Notes under the pieces: generated by a model
Database searches by the model: none
The model's input: only the letters and a program-made list of their open reading frames with translations
What the model was told of the DNA's origin: nothing
Part shown: positions 1 through 9,584 of the stretch, one piece after another
Numbering within the stretch: position 1 is the stretch's first letter
How the letters are laid out: every line of letters begins with the position of its first letter
Position numbers and translations under genes: made by a program
Source of the DNA: Terriglobus albidus
GTDB lineage: Bacteria > Acidobacteriota > Terriglobia > Terriglobales > Acidobacteriaceae
Length of the DNA: 64,000 nucleotides
Assembly (NCBI RefSeq): GCF_008000815.1
Contig: NZ_CP042806.1
Coordinates: 3,410,001 to 3,474,000, forward strand
Direction of reading: 5' to 3'

Positions 1-2
1 TC

Positions 3-245
3 GGCACCGTCGGACGCAATACTATCGTCGGGCCTGGATTCCTTCAAAACGATATCTCCATCATGAAGAAATTCGGCCTGCCCGGTGAGCTAGGTGCGTT
101 CCAGTTCCGTGCTGACCTTTTCAACCTGATGAATTGGACCAATCTCGGCCAGCCGAGTACAACAATGACCTCGCCGGCATTCGGCCAGATCACCAACGCC
201 GGTGATCCACGAATCGCCCAATTCGCTCTAAGGTACGATTTCTGA
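3..245 (+). CDS. TonB-dependent receptor, Oar-like, C-terminal fragment
   Basis: This is the last 80 residues of an outer-membrane beta-barrel; the rest lies left of the window. The open frame runs in from the edge and ends at a TGA at 243-245. The sequence has alternating polar/hydrophobic strands, the motif FRADLFNLMNWTN, which matches the penultimate strand of acidobacterial Oar-like receptors (compare FRAEIFNIFNIQN near 16950 and FRAEAYNILNHG near 41670), and a terminal Phe in LRYDF, the usual barrel-insertion signal. Uptake of a large substrate is inferred from the family. It lies directly upstream of the xylose locus, so a xylan-oligomer substrate is possible but not shown. A strong terminator follows. 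Confidence 0.85.
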   Translation, partial: GTVGRNTIVGPGFLQNDISIMKKFGLPGELGAFQFRADLFNLMNWTNLGQPSTTMTSPAFGQITNAGDPRIAQFALRYDF

Positions 246-265
246 CCGTGTCGTAGCCCTCCTCG

Positions 266-310
266 CACACCATCCGTCACAGCATGCCGTGATGGATGGT
301 GTGTCCTTTT
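266..310 (+). terminator. Rho-independent terminator
   Basis: A 15-bp stem (266-280 with 289-303, one G-T pair, otherwise perfect) closes an 8-nt loop and is followed by TCCTTTT. It begins 21 nt after the receptor stop codon and should end that transcript, isolating the regulator downstream. Confidence 0.85.
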
Positions 311-339
311 CATTCGTAGTGCTAGACTCTTGCCTATTA

Positions 340-1509
340 ATGCCCCGACAGACTCGCAAGATCGCTCTTATCTATGACGCCCGGTCACCCTATGACCTCA
401 AGGTGATGGCCGGAGTAGCGGCATATTTGCAGGAGGGCCATCGTTACAGTGTCTTCATCGAAGAAAATGCCTTGAAAGACCAGAGGTTACCCGATCTGCG
501 CACATGGGAAGGCGATGGCATCATCGGGAACTTCGATGACCCTGGAATCGCGCGTCGTGTCACTCAGGCACGCTTGCCTGTCGTTGGTTTCGGCGGCGGG
601 TATGGGTGGTATACAGAGGGTTCTATCCCGTACTTCTATACGAATAACAAAGCAATCGCGACACTAGCCGCCGATCACCTCCTGGAGCGTGGGTTTAAAC
701 ACTTCGCTTACTGCGGCTACGCAAAGAGCCCGATCAACGGCTGGTCGCAGGAACGCCAGGAAGCATTTGTGAATCATCTCCGAAGGCGAGCGGCATCCTG
801 CGATGTATTCGATCGTTACCCCCGGTCAAATCACAACTGGGCCACACTCCAACGTTCCCTGGGCGAATGGCTGCGCACACTCCCAAAGCCACTTGGCGTC
901 ATGGCCGCCAATGACAACCGTGGCCGGCAGGTGCTCGAAGCATGTCGTGCTTACGATATTGCAGTCCCTGATGAGGTTGCTGTTGTCGGCGTTGATAATG
1001 ACGAACTCCTATGCCGTTTGAGCAGTCCACCCCTTAGCAGCGTGGAACAGGGGGCAAGAGGGTTGGGCTACGCGGCGGCAGCACTACTCGACCAAATGAT
1101 CGAGGGACGGCATTCAAGGAAGCGGCATTATGTCTCAGACCCCACAAGTATCGTTACCCGCCAATCGACTGACGTTCTAGCGATCGATGATCCTAAGGTT
1201 GCGCAGGCCATGGCCTTTATACGCGACCATTCCTCCGACGGTATCAAGGTGCCTCATGTTGTGAACGCTGTTGCCATCTCTCGTTCTGGTCTTGAGACTC
1301 GCTTTGCCTCGGCTCTCGGCTATTCGATTCACACTGCAATACGTCACACACAGTTGGAACGGGTGAGGCGGCTGGTGTCAGAGACCGAAATGCCACTGAA
1401 ACAAATTGCCTCGGAAACGGGCTTTCGGTCAGTGCAGCACATGACCACGCTCTTTGTCGCCGCCTTCGGGCAGACTCCGGGCAAATATCGTCGAATCTCT
1501 GCGATTTAG
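340..1509 (+). CDS. XylR-type transcriptional regulator (periplasmic-binding-like sensor plus AraC HTH)
   Basis: It probably senses D-xylose in the cytoplasm and activates the neighbouring xylose genes. The 389-residue length matches E. coli XylR (about 390). The N-terminal two thirds is a LacI/RbsB-like sugar-binding fold (KIALIYDARSPYD, GDGIIGNFDD, VGVDNDELLCRLSSPPLSSVEQGARGLG). The last 100 residues are two AraC-type helix-turn-helix units (SDGIKVPHVVNAVAISRSGLETRF, here cited only as the region near residue 305, then KQIASETGFRSVQHM). The ATG at 340 is preferred because an upstream in-frame start at 289 lies inside the terminator and adds residues unlike the family. It is followed by 264 nt without a gene and then the xylose dehydrogenase, which fits a regulator with its target. 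Ligand identity is inferred. Confidence 0.85.
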   Translation: MPRQTRKIALIYDARSPYDLKVMAGVAAYLQEGHRYSVFIEENALKDQRLPDLRTWEGDGIIGNFDDPGIARRVTQARLPVVGFGGGYGWYTEGSIPYFYTNNKAIATLAADHLLERGFKHFAYCGYAKSPINGWSQERQEAFVNHLRRRAASCDVFDRYPRSNHNWATLQRSLGEWLRTLPKPLGVMAANDNRGRQVLEACRAYDIAVPDEVAVVGVDNDELLCRLSSPPLSSVEQGARGLGYAAAALLDQMIEGRHSRKRHYVSDPTSIVTRQSTDVLAIDDPKVAQAMAFIRDHSSDGIKVPHVVNAVAISRSGLETRFASALGYSIHTAIRHTQLERVRRLVSETEMPLKQIASETGFRSVQHMTTLFVAAFGQTPGKYRRISAI

Positions 1510-1773
1510 GCCGTTGCAAATAGCTTCGTCACGATGGCCAATCCGCGTCTTTCGTGTTGGGCAAATGTGTAAAGGTATGACTCATTTACATAAAGAAGAG
1601 CGATTGAAGCCCATTGGTACCAGTGAGTAATCTCCCACCATGGTTTTAATGGGTCAAGTTGGAAAGCCCAAGTGCGTTACTCTTCATATCACGCGTGGTC
1701 GCGAACGCCTCTCGAACAACCGCCTTCGATTGAACTCGTGCACCAGAGTGGTATCGGAGGGAGGGAAGTAAAG

Positions 1774-2550
1774 ATGACTGGGAACAATCACTATGCGGCG
1801 TATCCAAGCCTGTGTGATCGAGTCGTTCTGATTACGGGCGGAGCCTCTGGAATCGGATCAGCCATGGTGGAGCAGTTCGCGCTTCAGGGGGCCAAAGTAG
1901 GGTTTCTCGACATTGCCGTCGATCAAGCAATGGAGTTGATTGACAGCCTTAAGGGAAGATCCACGCATCAGCCGTTCTTCATCCGCTGCGATATCACTGA
2001 TATAAGCGCCTTGCGACCGGCAATTCAGCAGGTCGAGGAGCACTTCGGGACAATTCGGGTTCTGATCAACAACGCTGCGAACGATGACCGTCATGACATG
2101 CAGGATGTGACCCCGGAATATTGGGACAACCGGATGAACGTTAATCTCCGACACCATTTCTTTACGATTCAGGCCGTGAGTCCGGCGATGACGTCAGCCG
2201 GAGGCGGGTCAGTCATTAACATGAGTTCGATTGCCTGGCGGATCCCGTCGATGGGGCTGCCGGCCTATGTGACGGCGAAGGCGGCGATTGTTGGCCTGAC
2301 GCGTGCGATGGCGCATGAACTCGGATGTTCGAAGATCAGGGTAAACAGTGTCTTGCCCGGAGCCATTGCAACAGAACGTCAGAAGCAGCTTTGGTGGACC
2401 CCGGAATATGAGGCCGAGATCATGGGCAGGCAGGCACTGAAGACAAGCGTCCTTCCAAACGATGTTGCTCGCATGGTCCTGTTCCTGGCATCGGATGACA
2501 GCTCTGCGATTACCAATCAAAGCTTCGTTGTTGATGGCGGTTGGGTTTAG
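1774..2550 (+). CDS. xylB: D-xylose 1-dehydrogenase (SDR), Caulobacter XylB-like
   Basis: It likely oxidises D-xylose to D-xylonolactone with NAD(P)+, the first step of the oxidative (Weimberg/Dahms) xylose routes. It is a classical 258-residue SDR: cofactor motif TGGASGIG at 21-28 and catalytic S152, Y165, K169. Remembered Caulobacter crescentus XylB shares unusual stretches with it: NNAxNDDRH, INVNLRH/MNVNLRH, SIxW and LFLASDD, plus a C-terminal VDGGW. The usual NNAG is NNAA here. The ATG at 1774 follows GGAGGGAGGGAAG and begins the family-typical N-terminus; an upstream in-frame codon at 1672 has no such support. The XylR-type gene upstream and the xylonate dehydratase downstream support the assignment. 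Confidence 0.8.
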   Translation: MTGNNHYAAYPSLCDRVVLITGGASGIGSAMVEQFALQGAKVGFLDIAVDQAMELIDSLKGRSTHQPFFIRCDITDISALRPAIQQVEEHFGTIRVLINNAANDDRHDMQDVTPEYWDNRMNVNLRHHFFTIQAVSPAMTSAGGGSVINMSSIAWRIPSMGLPAYVTAKAAIVGLTRAMAHELGCSKIRVNSVLPGAIATERQKQLWWTPEYEAEIMGRQALKTSVLPNDVARMVLFLASDDSSAITNQSFVVDGGWV

Positions 2551-2559
2551 AGAGGCGAC

Positions 2560-4710
2560 ATGTTTTCGAAGAAGACAACGATAGCGTTTTTCACTGCCAC
2601 GTTCCTTGCAGGGGGTGTTGGTCTTCATTGGACTCCGATTGCCTCCGCTGCCCATTCGTCATCAGAATCCCGGGGTGAGGTGAAGGATTGGCCTTCTTAC
2701 GGGGGGCAACCGGCAAATGACCACTATTCAACGCTGAGCCAGATTAATCGCACCAATGTTTCCAATTTGAAGGTTGCCTGGACCTTCGAAACTGGCGAAG
2801 ACGGCGGTATGGAAACGAACCCTCTCGTCATCGGGCGAGTGCTGTATACATATACGCCCTCCCAGAAAGTCATCGCACTGGACGCGGCAACCGGTAAATT
2901 GCTGTGGAAGTTTGATTCGGGCGTGCCCGCGGAACAGCCCACTCGTGGCCTCTCGTACTGGACTGACAGTAAGCAGGCCAGGCTGTTCGCGGGAATCATG
3001 AACTATCTGTATGCGCTTGATCCGCAGACGGGAAAGCCAATCCCGGGGTTCGGAGAGGCTGGGCGTATCGATTTAAGGAAAGGCCTTCGCGGTGACTATC
3101 AACTTCAGTCCATCGCTCTGACGACGCCTGGAGTTGTCTACAAAGATCTCATCATTGTTGGCGGGGAGATGCCGGAGACCTTACCGGCCGCACCCGGCGA
3201 TATCCGGGCCTACGACGTCCATACAGGTGCTACGCGCTGGACATTCCACACCATTCCTCATCCAGGCGAGTTTGGATATGACACCTGGCCGGCGGATGCC
3301 TGGCAACACTCTGGAGCGGCGAATAACTGGTCCGGCATGAGCCTGGATGCGGAGAGAGGGGTTGTGTACGTTCCCACCGGTTCGGCATCCTTCGACTTCT
3401 ATGGCGGCGATCGGCTCGGTAACGATCTGTTTGCGAACACACTCCTGGCCCTGGATGCAAATACGGGCAAAAGGATCTGGCACTTTCAAGGCGTGCATCA
3501 CGACATATGGGATCGAGACTTTCCCTCGGCGCCATCGCTTGTCACGGTCAGGCGTAACGGAAAGACCATCGATGCCATTGCACAGACGACGAAACAGGGT
3601 TTCCTCTACCTCTTCGATCGGTCGACGGGAGAGCCCTTGTTTCCAATCGAGGAGCGGGAATACCCCTTCAGTGCAACTCCAGGTGAGGTGACATCGCCGA
3701 CCCAACCTCATCCGTTGAAGCCGGAGCCATACGCTCGGCAGATCCTGACCGAGGACATGCTGACGACGCGCACGCCTGAGGCACACGAATGGGCGGTCAA
3801 ACAATTTCGAACGTTCCGCTCTGAAGGGCAGTTTGTTCCATTCGGCCTCGACAAGCAGACCGTTATCTTCCCTGGCTTCGACGGGGGAGCTGAATGGGGC
3901 GGTCCCGCCATTGATGTGAAGAGCGGAGTCATCTATATCAATGTCAACGAAATGGCCTGGACGGGAGGCCTGCAGAGAAGTGGCATGGCCAAGAGCCCTG
4001 GCGAGGAAACCTATAGGAGCCAGTGTAGCGTCTGCCACGGCGCGGACCGTGCCGGTTCACCTCCGGGATTCCCATCGCTGGTTCAAATCGACAAGCGGCT
4101 GACAGACGACCAGATCAAAGCAGTGGTCCACCATGGCAGAGGTCGAATGCCAACATTTCCGGGTCTGAGTGATTCGCAACTGGACGGGTTGTTGTCCTTC
4201 TTGAAAGACCCTGCGTCCATTTCGGGTGACAAAAAGGAAATGGAACCCACTTCCGGCGTGTCGTCAGATAAAGCCGGCCCTCAGTACAGCTTCACAGGCT
4301 ATCGAAAGTTTCTTGATCCGGATCACTACCCAGCGATCGCTCCACCATGGGGCACGCTGAATGCAATCGATCTCAATACGGGGGAATACCTCTGGAAGGT
4401 TCCCCTCGGTGAGTATCCAGAGCTTGCAGCGAAGGGAGTGAAAAACACCGGATCGGAAAACTATGGCGGCCCAATCGTTACGGCTGGTGGGGTTGTATTC
4501 ATCGGGGCGAGTCTCTATGACTCCAAGTTTCATGCCTTCGATTCTCGCTCCGGAAAACTGCTCTGGGAGACAAAACTCCCATATGCGGGCAGAGCAACTC
4601 CAGCAACATACATGGTCGATGGAAAGCAGTTCGTCGTTGTTGCGACGGGTGGCGGGCGTTATCAGATTGCGCCGGCGAAAGGCGTATACGTCGCCTTCAC
4701 GTTGCCCTGA
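2560..4710 (+). CDS. PQQ-dependent dehydrogenase with an inserted cytochrome c domain
   Basis: This is an exported quinoprotein, probably oxidising a sugar or sugar alcohol in the periplasm and passing electrons to its own heme. It begins with a signal peptide (FFTATFLAGGVGLHWTPIASAAH) and then the start of an eight-bladed propeller (WPSYGGQPANDHYSTLSQIN). Blades repeat tryptophan-docking motifs of the type ALDxxTGKxxWxF. A CxxCH heme site lies at residues 489-493 (CSVCH), inside a cytochrome c-like insert of about 80 residues, after which the propeller resumes (YGGPIVTAGGVVFIGA). The family includes membrane-bound glucose and quinate dehydrogenases, but no N-terminal membrane domain is present here. 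The start is 9 nt after the xylose dehydrogenase stop, so co-transcription is likely and an aldose substrate is plausible but unproven. Confidence 0.85.
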   Translation: MFSKKTTIAFFTATFLAGGVGLHWTPIASAAHSSSESRGEVKDWPSYGGQPANDHYSTLSQINRTNVSNLKVAWTFETGEDGGMETNPLVIGRVLYTYTPSQKVIALDAATGKLLWKFDSGVPAEQPTRGLSYWTDSKQARLFAGIMNYLYALDPQTGKPIPGFGEAGRIDLRKGLRGDYQLQSIALTTPGVVYKDLIIVGGEMPETLPAAPGDIRAYDVHTGATRWTFHTIPHPGEFGYDTWPADAWQHSGAANNWSGMSLDAERGVVYVPTGSASFDFYGGDRLGNDLFANTLLALDANTGKRIWHFQGVHHDIWDRDFPSAPSLVTVRRNGKTIDAIAQTTKQGFLYLFDRSTGEPLFPIEEREYPFSATPGEVTSPTQPHPLKPEPYARQILTEDMLTTRTPEAHEWAVKQFRTFRSEGQFVPFGLDKQTVIFPGFDGGAEWGGPAIDVKSGVIYINVNEMAWTGGLQRSGMAKSPGEETYRSQCSVCHGADRAGSPPGFPSLVQIDKRLTDDQIKAVVHHGRGRMPTFPGLSDSQLDGLLSFLKDPASISGDKKEMEPTSGVSSDKAGPQYSFTGYRKFLDPDHYPAIAPPWGTLNAIDLNTGEYLWKVPLGEYPELAAKGVKNTGSENYGGPIVTAGGVVFIGASLYDSKFHAFDSRSGKLLWETKLPYAGRATPATYMVDGKQFVVVATGGGRYQIAPAKGVYVAFTLP

Positions 4711-4783
4711 CGCTTCGCAGCCGCTCTACTAGTCCTCAAGAACCACGACCGCAGGAATCAAGCTCAAGGAGAAGACTACCATC

Positions 4784-5695
4784 ATGACCATGCCGATTAC
4801 GCGTCGCGCGTTTATGCGTACAAGTGCCGTCGCTCTTACCGGCGCTTCTGCTCCCAGTACACTCACGACTGCGCTCTGGGCCGAGCCTATGGTGACCTAT
4901 CCGGGCATCCAGCTTTACACCGTGGATAAAGAGCTGAAGGCAGATGTCAACGCCACCCTGAACACCATTCAACATATTGGCTACAAAGAAGTGGAGGGGG
5001 CGGCGCTCCCGGGGATATCCGCAAAACAATTTAGAGCAGCGTTGGATAGGGCTGGTCTCAAGTGCAACAGTACGCACTTCTTCAACTGGGGTGAGGTTGA
5101 TCCGAGCGCCATCTTCGAGCAGGCCAATACGCTCGGCGTCCACTATGTGGTGAGCTCCTTCATCGGAAAGTTCGGTCGCAGTCGAACTGGTGGTGAGGCA
5201 GGAGTGGACGAGTACAAGGCAATGGCGGAATATTTCAATCAGCTTGGCGGAGCAGCAAAGCAGGCGGGCCTTCAGCTCGCTTTTCACAATCACAATACCG
5301 AGTTCAAGAAGTTTGAACAGGGAAGAGTTGGGTACGACATCTTTATAGAAGCCACAGATCCTGACCTGGTGAAACTGGAGTTGGACTGCGGATGGATGGT
5401 CGCCGCCGGCTACAACCCGATCGACTATTTCAAGCGTTATCCCAATCGCTATCGGATGGTCCATATCAAGGACTTCATGCGGAGATCGCAGCCGAGCACC
5501 TCCCTTGAGAAGGCCGATGTGCCGCAGGGAACGGTGCTGGGTACCGGCTACATCAAATACAAGCCAATCCTGGCCGTTGCCAAAGCGGCAGGTGTCGAGC
5601 ACTTCTACATCGAGCAGGAACCTCCATTCATCGGTATGACGGCCATCGAAGCGGCGACCAGGGACTACCAGTATCTCGAATCCATATCGCAGTGA
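4784..5695 (+). CDS. Tat-exported sugar phosphate isomerase/epimerase-family TIM barrel
   Basis: A 303-residue protein of the xylose-isomerase-like TIM barrel family (AP-endonuclease-2 fold). The N-terminus is a twin-arginine signal (TRRAFMRTSAVALTG) ending near residue 35. The barrel shows metal-site motifs ELDCGWM, HIKDFM, AFHNHNTEF and FYIEQE, the set of Glu, His and Asp ligands usual in this family. It sits between the PQQ dehydrogenase and the xylonate dehydratase with short gaps of 73 and 24 nt, so it is probably in the same operon and acts on a sugar outside the cytoplasm. Similar acidobacterial and planctomycete proteins are only annotated generically. Its substrate cannot be told from sequence. 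Confidence 0.75.
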   Translation: MTMPITRRAFMRTSAVALTGASAPSTLTTALWAEPMVTYPGIQLYTVDKELKADVNATLNTIQHIGYKEVEGAALPGISAKQFRAALDRAGLKCNSTHFFNWGEVDPSAIFEQANTLGVHYVVSSFIGKFGRSRTGGEAGVDEYKAMAEYFNQLGGAAKQAGLQLAFHNHNTEFKKFEQGRVGYDIFIEATDPDLVKLELDCGWMVAAGYNPIDYFKRYPNRYRMVHIKDFMRRSQPSTSLEKADVPQGTVLGTGYIKYKPILAVAKAAGVEHFYIEQEPPFIGMTAIEAATRDYQYLESISQ

Positions 5696-5719
5696 AAGCA
5701 ACGGGCACCGAGAATTCTG

Positions 5720-7708
5720 ATGAGTGAAGCAAAGTCAGCAGGTGGGGTTTCGCCCATCCAATTGGATTCCATACTTGAATCGCCGGTGGAAGCGTGGGCT
5801 GGGATTCAGACACACGCAAGCGGGCCAGCCGGGGTATTGCCGGTTACGCCCGAGATGCTCCTGATTGAGCCATCGGGAAACCTATTCGGTCTGACTCAGA
5901 ACGCCGGAATGGGGTGGGCTCCAAATCGTCTTCTGGATCCCGAATTCCTTATCTTGAGTACTCACGGTGGGCTTCGAGCCGATGATGGGAGCCCGATTGC
6001 CCTGGGTTTTCATAGCGGTCACTGGGAGGTAGGGCTACTTGTCGCAGAAGCGGCACGAGAGTTCAAAGAGCTTCGTGCCGTTCCATTTGCGGGGGCTTGC
6101 ACGGATCCCTGCGATGGCCGTACGCAGGGCACAACAGGCATGATGGATTCGTTGCCGTTTCGCAATGATGCCGCAACGGTACTTCGTCGCCTGATGCGCT
6201 CGCTGCCGACAAGAAAAGGTGTGATGGGAATCGCGACCTGCGATAAAGGCCTTCCGGCCATGATGATGGCTCTTGCCTCGGCAGGGTCGCTTCCCACGGT
6301 ACTGGTGCCAGGCGGTGTCACGCTCTTGCCTGAGTCCGGCGAAGATGCCGGCAAAGTTCAGACAATTGGGGCCCGGTTTGCGCAGCAACAGATCACTTTG
6401 GAATACGCGGCGGAAGTCGGATGCCGCGCATGTGCCAGTCCTGGAGGCGGATGTCAGTTTCTTGGTACGGCAGCAACGGCGCAAGTCGTTGGTGAGGCTC
6501 TCGGATTGTCTTTACCGCACACTGCGCTCGCGCCTTCTGGGCAAGCGATATGGCTTGATGCGGCGAGACGCTCCGCACGGGCGCTGCGCCGCCTCGAAGA
6601 GATTCAACTTGGAAGCAGGGACGTATTGACGGCCGGTGCGCTTCACAACGCGATGGTTCTCCATGCTGCCTTTGGCGGCTCCACGAATCTCTTGATTCAT
6701 CTTCCGGCAATTGCATTTTCAGCCGGGCTGAAGCGTCCATCCGTCGATGACTGGGCCGCAATCAACCGCCAGGTGCCTCGCCTCGTAGATGCACTGCCAA
6801 ATGGACCGCGCGGATTCGCAACCGTGCAGGTGTTTCTTGCAGGTGGCGTCCCAGAGGTCATGCTCCATCTGCGTGCTGCCGGATTATTGGACACTCGTGT
6901 CCGGACGGTGTCTGGAGAGACGCTGGACACATGCCTGGACTGGTGGCAGGGGAGCGAACGTCGCCATGAACTGCGGGAACGTCTGCGAGCTATCGATGGA
7001 ATTGATCCCGATGATGTCATTATGGCCCCCGATCGGGCGCGCGAGAGAGGACTAACCTCGACTGTTTGTTTTCCGATGGGAAACCTTGCACCCGAAGGCT
7101 CCGTAATCAAAAGCACAGCGATCGACCCATCGCTCGTAGATCAGAATCAGATCTATCGGCACCGCGGGCCTGCTCGCGTCTTCACTACCGAGGCAGATGC
7201 GATTTGCGCGATCAAGAACGGCAAGATCGGCCATGGTGACGTGATCGTCCTTATCTGTGGCGGCCCGAAAGGTGCGGGCATGCAGGAGATCTATCAAGTC
7301 ACTTCTGCTCTGAAGGCCCTCCCAGATTGCAAACATGTTGCAGTTCTCACAGATGCTCGATTCAGTGGTGTATCGACCGGCGCGTGTGTGGGCCATATCT
7401 CTCCCGAAGCACTCGCCTGCGGTCCTATCGGCAAGATAGAAGAAGACGACCAAATCGAGATCTTCATCGATCTTAGAAATCTGGTGGGCTCGATCTCATT
7501 GGTTGGCTGTGGCGAGAGAAGTTTCACTGAGGAAGAGGCAAGCTCTATCCTGGAAAACCGTTCTGCTCGGCCCGACCTCAAACCTCATCCAGAACTTCCT
7601 GCAGATACGAGCCTGTGGGCGGCTCTGGTGCAGGCCAGTGGAGGCATTTGGAATGGCTGTGTCTATGACACAGCCGCGATTGTCGCAAAGCTAGAGAGGT
7701 TGGTTTAG
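5720..7708 (+). CDS. yjhG: D-xylonate dehydratase, YjhG/YagF type (IlvD/Edd family)
   Basis: It should convert D-xylonate to 2-keto-3-deoxy-D-xylonate using an iron-sulfur cluster. The 662 residues match the long YjhG/YagF subfamily (about 655 in E. coli) rather than the shorter Edd or IlvD. Shared landmarks with the remembered E. coli proteins include [15 protein letters not shown], DPCDGRxQGTxGM, [27 protein letters not shown] and [20 protein letters not shown]. Probable cluster cysteines are C131, C174 and C245. It lies 24 nt downstream of the TIM-barrel gene, which places it in the xylose operon. Next-step enzymes (aldolase or second dehydratase and semialdehyde dehydrogenase) are not visible in the window. 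A near-perfect short palindrome at 7718-7734 follows but has no T-tract. Confidence 0.88.
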   Translation: MSEAKSAGGVSPIQLDSILESPVEAWAGIQTHASGPAGVLPVTPEMLLIEPSGNLFGLTQNAGMGWAPNRLLDPEFLILSTHGGLRADDGSPIALGFHSGHWEVGLLVAEAAREFKELRAVPFAGACTDPCDGRTQGTTGMMDSLPFRNDAATVLRRLMRSLPTRKGVMGIATCDKGLPAMMMALASAGSLPTVLVPGGVTLLPESGEDAGKVQTIGARFAQQQITLEYAAEVGCRACASPGGGCQFLGTAATAQVVGEALGLSLPHTALAPSGQAIWLDAARRSARALRRLEEIQLGSRDVLTAGALHNAMVLHAAFGGSTNLLIHLPAIAFSAGLKRPSVDDWAAINRQVPRLVDALPNGPRGFATVQVFLAGGVPEVMLHLRAAGLLDTRVRTVSGETLDTCLDWWQGSERRHELRERLRAIDGIDPDDVIMAPDRARERGLTSTVCFPMGNLAPEGSVIKSTAIDPSLVDQNQIYRHRGPARVFTTEADAICAIKNGKIGHGDVIVLICGGPKGAGMQEIYQVTSALKALPDCKHVAVLTDARFSGVSTGACVGHISPEALACGPIGKIEEDDQIEIFIDLRNLVGSISLVGCGERSFTEEEASSILENRSARPDLKPHPELPADTSLWAALVQASGGIWNGCVYDTAAIVAKLERLV

Positions 7709-7818
7709 CCCGCACCGCGCAAGGGGCCCTTGCGTGCAGCAATGTTGAATCGGCTCCTCTTCCTTTGCCTTTACACGGGCTGGTTCGCTAAGAGTTTCAA
7801 ATCATCAGGAGATAAAGC

Positions 7819-8583
7819 GTGTCGACAGTTGCGAACACAACGTATCAATCGAGCCAGACAAAAACTGCGCTCATCACCGGTGGTGGTAGCGGTATCGGCG
7901 AAGCAATCTGCCGGAAGCTTGGACAGGAGGGCCTCCGAGTCATTGTTGCCGATCTTGATATGGCCGCCGCCACGAGAGTTGCAAGCGAGCTGCCGAATGC
8001 CAGACCTCTGCACATAGATGTTGGTTCTGAAGAGAGCGTCGCCGCAGCCACGGCAGGCATCGACGGGTTAGACATTCTCGTCAACAATGCCGGAGTTGGA
8101 ATGGTCGGAAGCATTGCAGAAACGGAGACAGCAGAGTTCGAACGCGTAATGCGCGTCAACGTGAACTCGGTTTTCTACGTAACGCGAAGCTTCCTTCCTA
8201 AGCTGCTTGCAGCTCGCGGTTCAATCATCAATATCGCCTCGGTTGCAGGGCTTGTCGGGATAAAGCGCCGGTTTGCCTATTGTGCTTCGAAAGGAGCCGT
8301 TGTCGCGATGACACGGCAACTGGCGGTTGAATATCCACGGGAACTGAGAGTGAATTGCATCTGCCCGGGAACAATCGATAGCCCGTTTGTCGCTGGATAC
8401 CTGGCAAAGTACCATGCGGGAGAAGAAGAAAAGGTTCGGGCTGAGTTGAACGACCGGCAACCAGTGGGACGGCTGGGCCACCCGAGTGAAGTTGCGGCGC
8501 TCGTTCGATATTTATGCAGTCCGGAGGCCGATTTCATGCACGGAGCAGCCTTAGCCCTCGATGGAGGATGGACTGCAGCATAA
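7819..8583 (+). CDS. SDR-family dehydrogenase, possibly 2-keto-3-deoxy-sugar-acid dehydrogenase
   Basis: A classical 254-residue short-chain dehydrogenase: TGGGSGIG at 20-27, NNAGVG, catalytic S141, Y154, K158. The C-terminal half (CICPGTIDSPF, RQPVGRLG, LALDGGW) resembles DHRS6-like enzymes and bacterial 2-keto-3-deoxy-L-fuconate dehydrogenases. If that holds, it would serve the L-fucose locus further downstream rather than the xylose genes. It starts with GTG at 7819, placed 6 nt after AGGAG. It follows the xylonate dehydratase after 110 nt and converges on the kinase gene with a 39-nt gap. The fold is certain; the substrate is a guess. Confidence 0.7.
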   Translation: MSTVANTTYQSSQTKTALITGGGSGIGEAICRKLGQEGLRVIVADLDMAAATRVASELPNARPLHIDVGSEESVAAATAGIDGLDILVNNAGVGMVGSIAETETAEFERVMRVNVNSVFYVTRSFLPKLLAARGSIINIASVAGLVGIKRRFAYCASKGAVVAMTRQLAVEYPRELRVNCICPGTIDSPFVAGYLAKYHAGEEEKVRAELNDRQPVGRLGHPSEVAALVRYLCSPEADFMHGAALALDGGWTAA

Positions 8584-8622
8584 GCGGACTTAGGATGCGA
8601 GAGGCCTAGACCTCTCCGGCCA

Positions 8623-9546
8623 TCAACCTCTTTGACGGAGCCACTCTGCGATAGACCCGAGCAAAGCCGCTTTCTCAAAATATGACGCTACTCGAAAAAG
8701 GTTCGCGAGTACGGGATTGACCGATAGAACGCCCGGCAAGAAGGTCTGGTAACTGCGAGAAATGGAGCCACCTAGAATGATGACATCAGGCGCGAAGGGC
8801 GAAAGAAAAGTGTCGATAACCAGGCCGAGCTCTTTTCCGAAGGCCGACATCGTGTCTGCTGCGATTGGATCGACGCCGGACTTCTCAGCAATCTCTTTGA
8901 CTGACTGATAGTGTCCTCCGCGCTCTTTGTGCAGCTTCATAATTCCGCGAGTGGAGAGGAACTCTTCCACGGTGCTTCCTTTCCACGGCAGGGCATAGAG
9001 ATCGCAATGGTTGGGGAGGATCTCCGTCGCTGGAACCGCTCGGCCATCGATCGCGAATGCGGCGCCGATACCTGTTCCCAAAGTGATTCCTACTGCTTTG
9101 GACGCAGATGAATCGTGAAGTTCGCCAAGAAGAAAGGCGTCGGCGTCATTGAGGAATACGATGTTCTCTTCATCGATCCCGAATCGAACCGCAAGATGCT
9201 TACGAACGTCGACACCATACCAGGCTGCGAACTTGTGCTGCAGTAACGAGATTCCATTGGCGTAATCAAATGGTCCTGGCATCGCAACTGCAATTCCCAC
9301 GATGACTGCTGGCGGGGTTAAGGCTGAGAGCGCCACACGGGCAGCGCCTTCGATCCGGTCAAAAAGATAGCTTGCCGAACCGCCTTCATCCAGAGCGGCT
9401 GATGCGCTCGTTCCGGCAAAAGGACTGTTCAACGGAGCAGCCATGGCAGCTACGTGGCTGCCTCCCATATCAAAGCTCAAAATGACCTGAGTGTTTGTTG
9501 CTGCTTGCCGCTCATCAGTCCGGGGACCAGAAATATTGTGAGGCAT
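8623..9546 (-). CDS. ROK-family sugar kinase-like protein lacking the zinc motif
   Basis: A 307-residue actin-fold protein of the ROK family. Visible motifs are the first phosphate loop (SFDMGGSHVAAM), the catalytic-Asp region (VFLNDADAFLLGE), the second phosphate loop (GITLGTGIGAAFAIDG) and the adenosine region (IILGGSISRSY). The ROK signature normally has a CxCGxxGCxE zinc site. Here the matching stretch reads NHCDLYALPWKGSTVEEFLS, with one cysteine and the Glu kept, so zinc is probably not bound. ATG 9546 is chosen because the longer frame would overlap the next gene. It lies 38 nt downstream of the phosphomannose isomerase gene, so a hexose kinase feeding hexose 6-phosphate to that enzyme is a reasonable inference. 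Confidence 0.8.
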   Translation of the reverse strand: MPHNISGPRTDERQAATNTQVILSFDMGGSHVAAMAAPLNSPFAGTSASAALDEGGSASYLFDRIEGAARVALSALTPPAVIVGIAVAMPGPFDYANGISLLQHKFAAWYGVDVRKHLAVRFGIDEENIVFLNDADAFLLGELHDSSASKAVGITLGTGIGAAFAIDGRAVPATEILPNHCDLYALPWKGSTVEEFLSTRGIMKLHKERGGHYQSVKEIAEKSGVDPIAADTMSAFGKELGLVIDTFLSPFAPDVIILGGSISRSYQTFLPGVLSVNPVLANLFRVASYFEKAALLGSIAEWLRQRG

Positions 9547-9584
9547 TGTTCTTGTATACCCTGTTGGAGGAAAGCAATCTGCGG

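Noticed and set aside
3181-4038. 285-codon open frame on the minus strand
   Set aside because: It is wholly antisense to the PQQ dehydrogenase, shows no domain, and is explained by codon bias of the real gene.
4736-5701. 321-codon open frame on the minus strand
   Set aside because: It mirrors the TIM-barrel gene at 4784, whose Tat signal, motifs and ribosome site are clear; the antisense peptide has no recognisable features.
7718-7734. CGCAAGGGGCCCTTGCG palindrome as a terminator
   Set aside because: Almost no loop and no T-tract; may be structural or chance, so it was not listed as a terminator.
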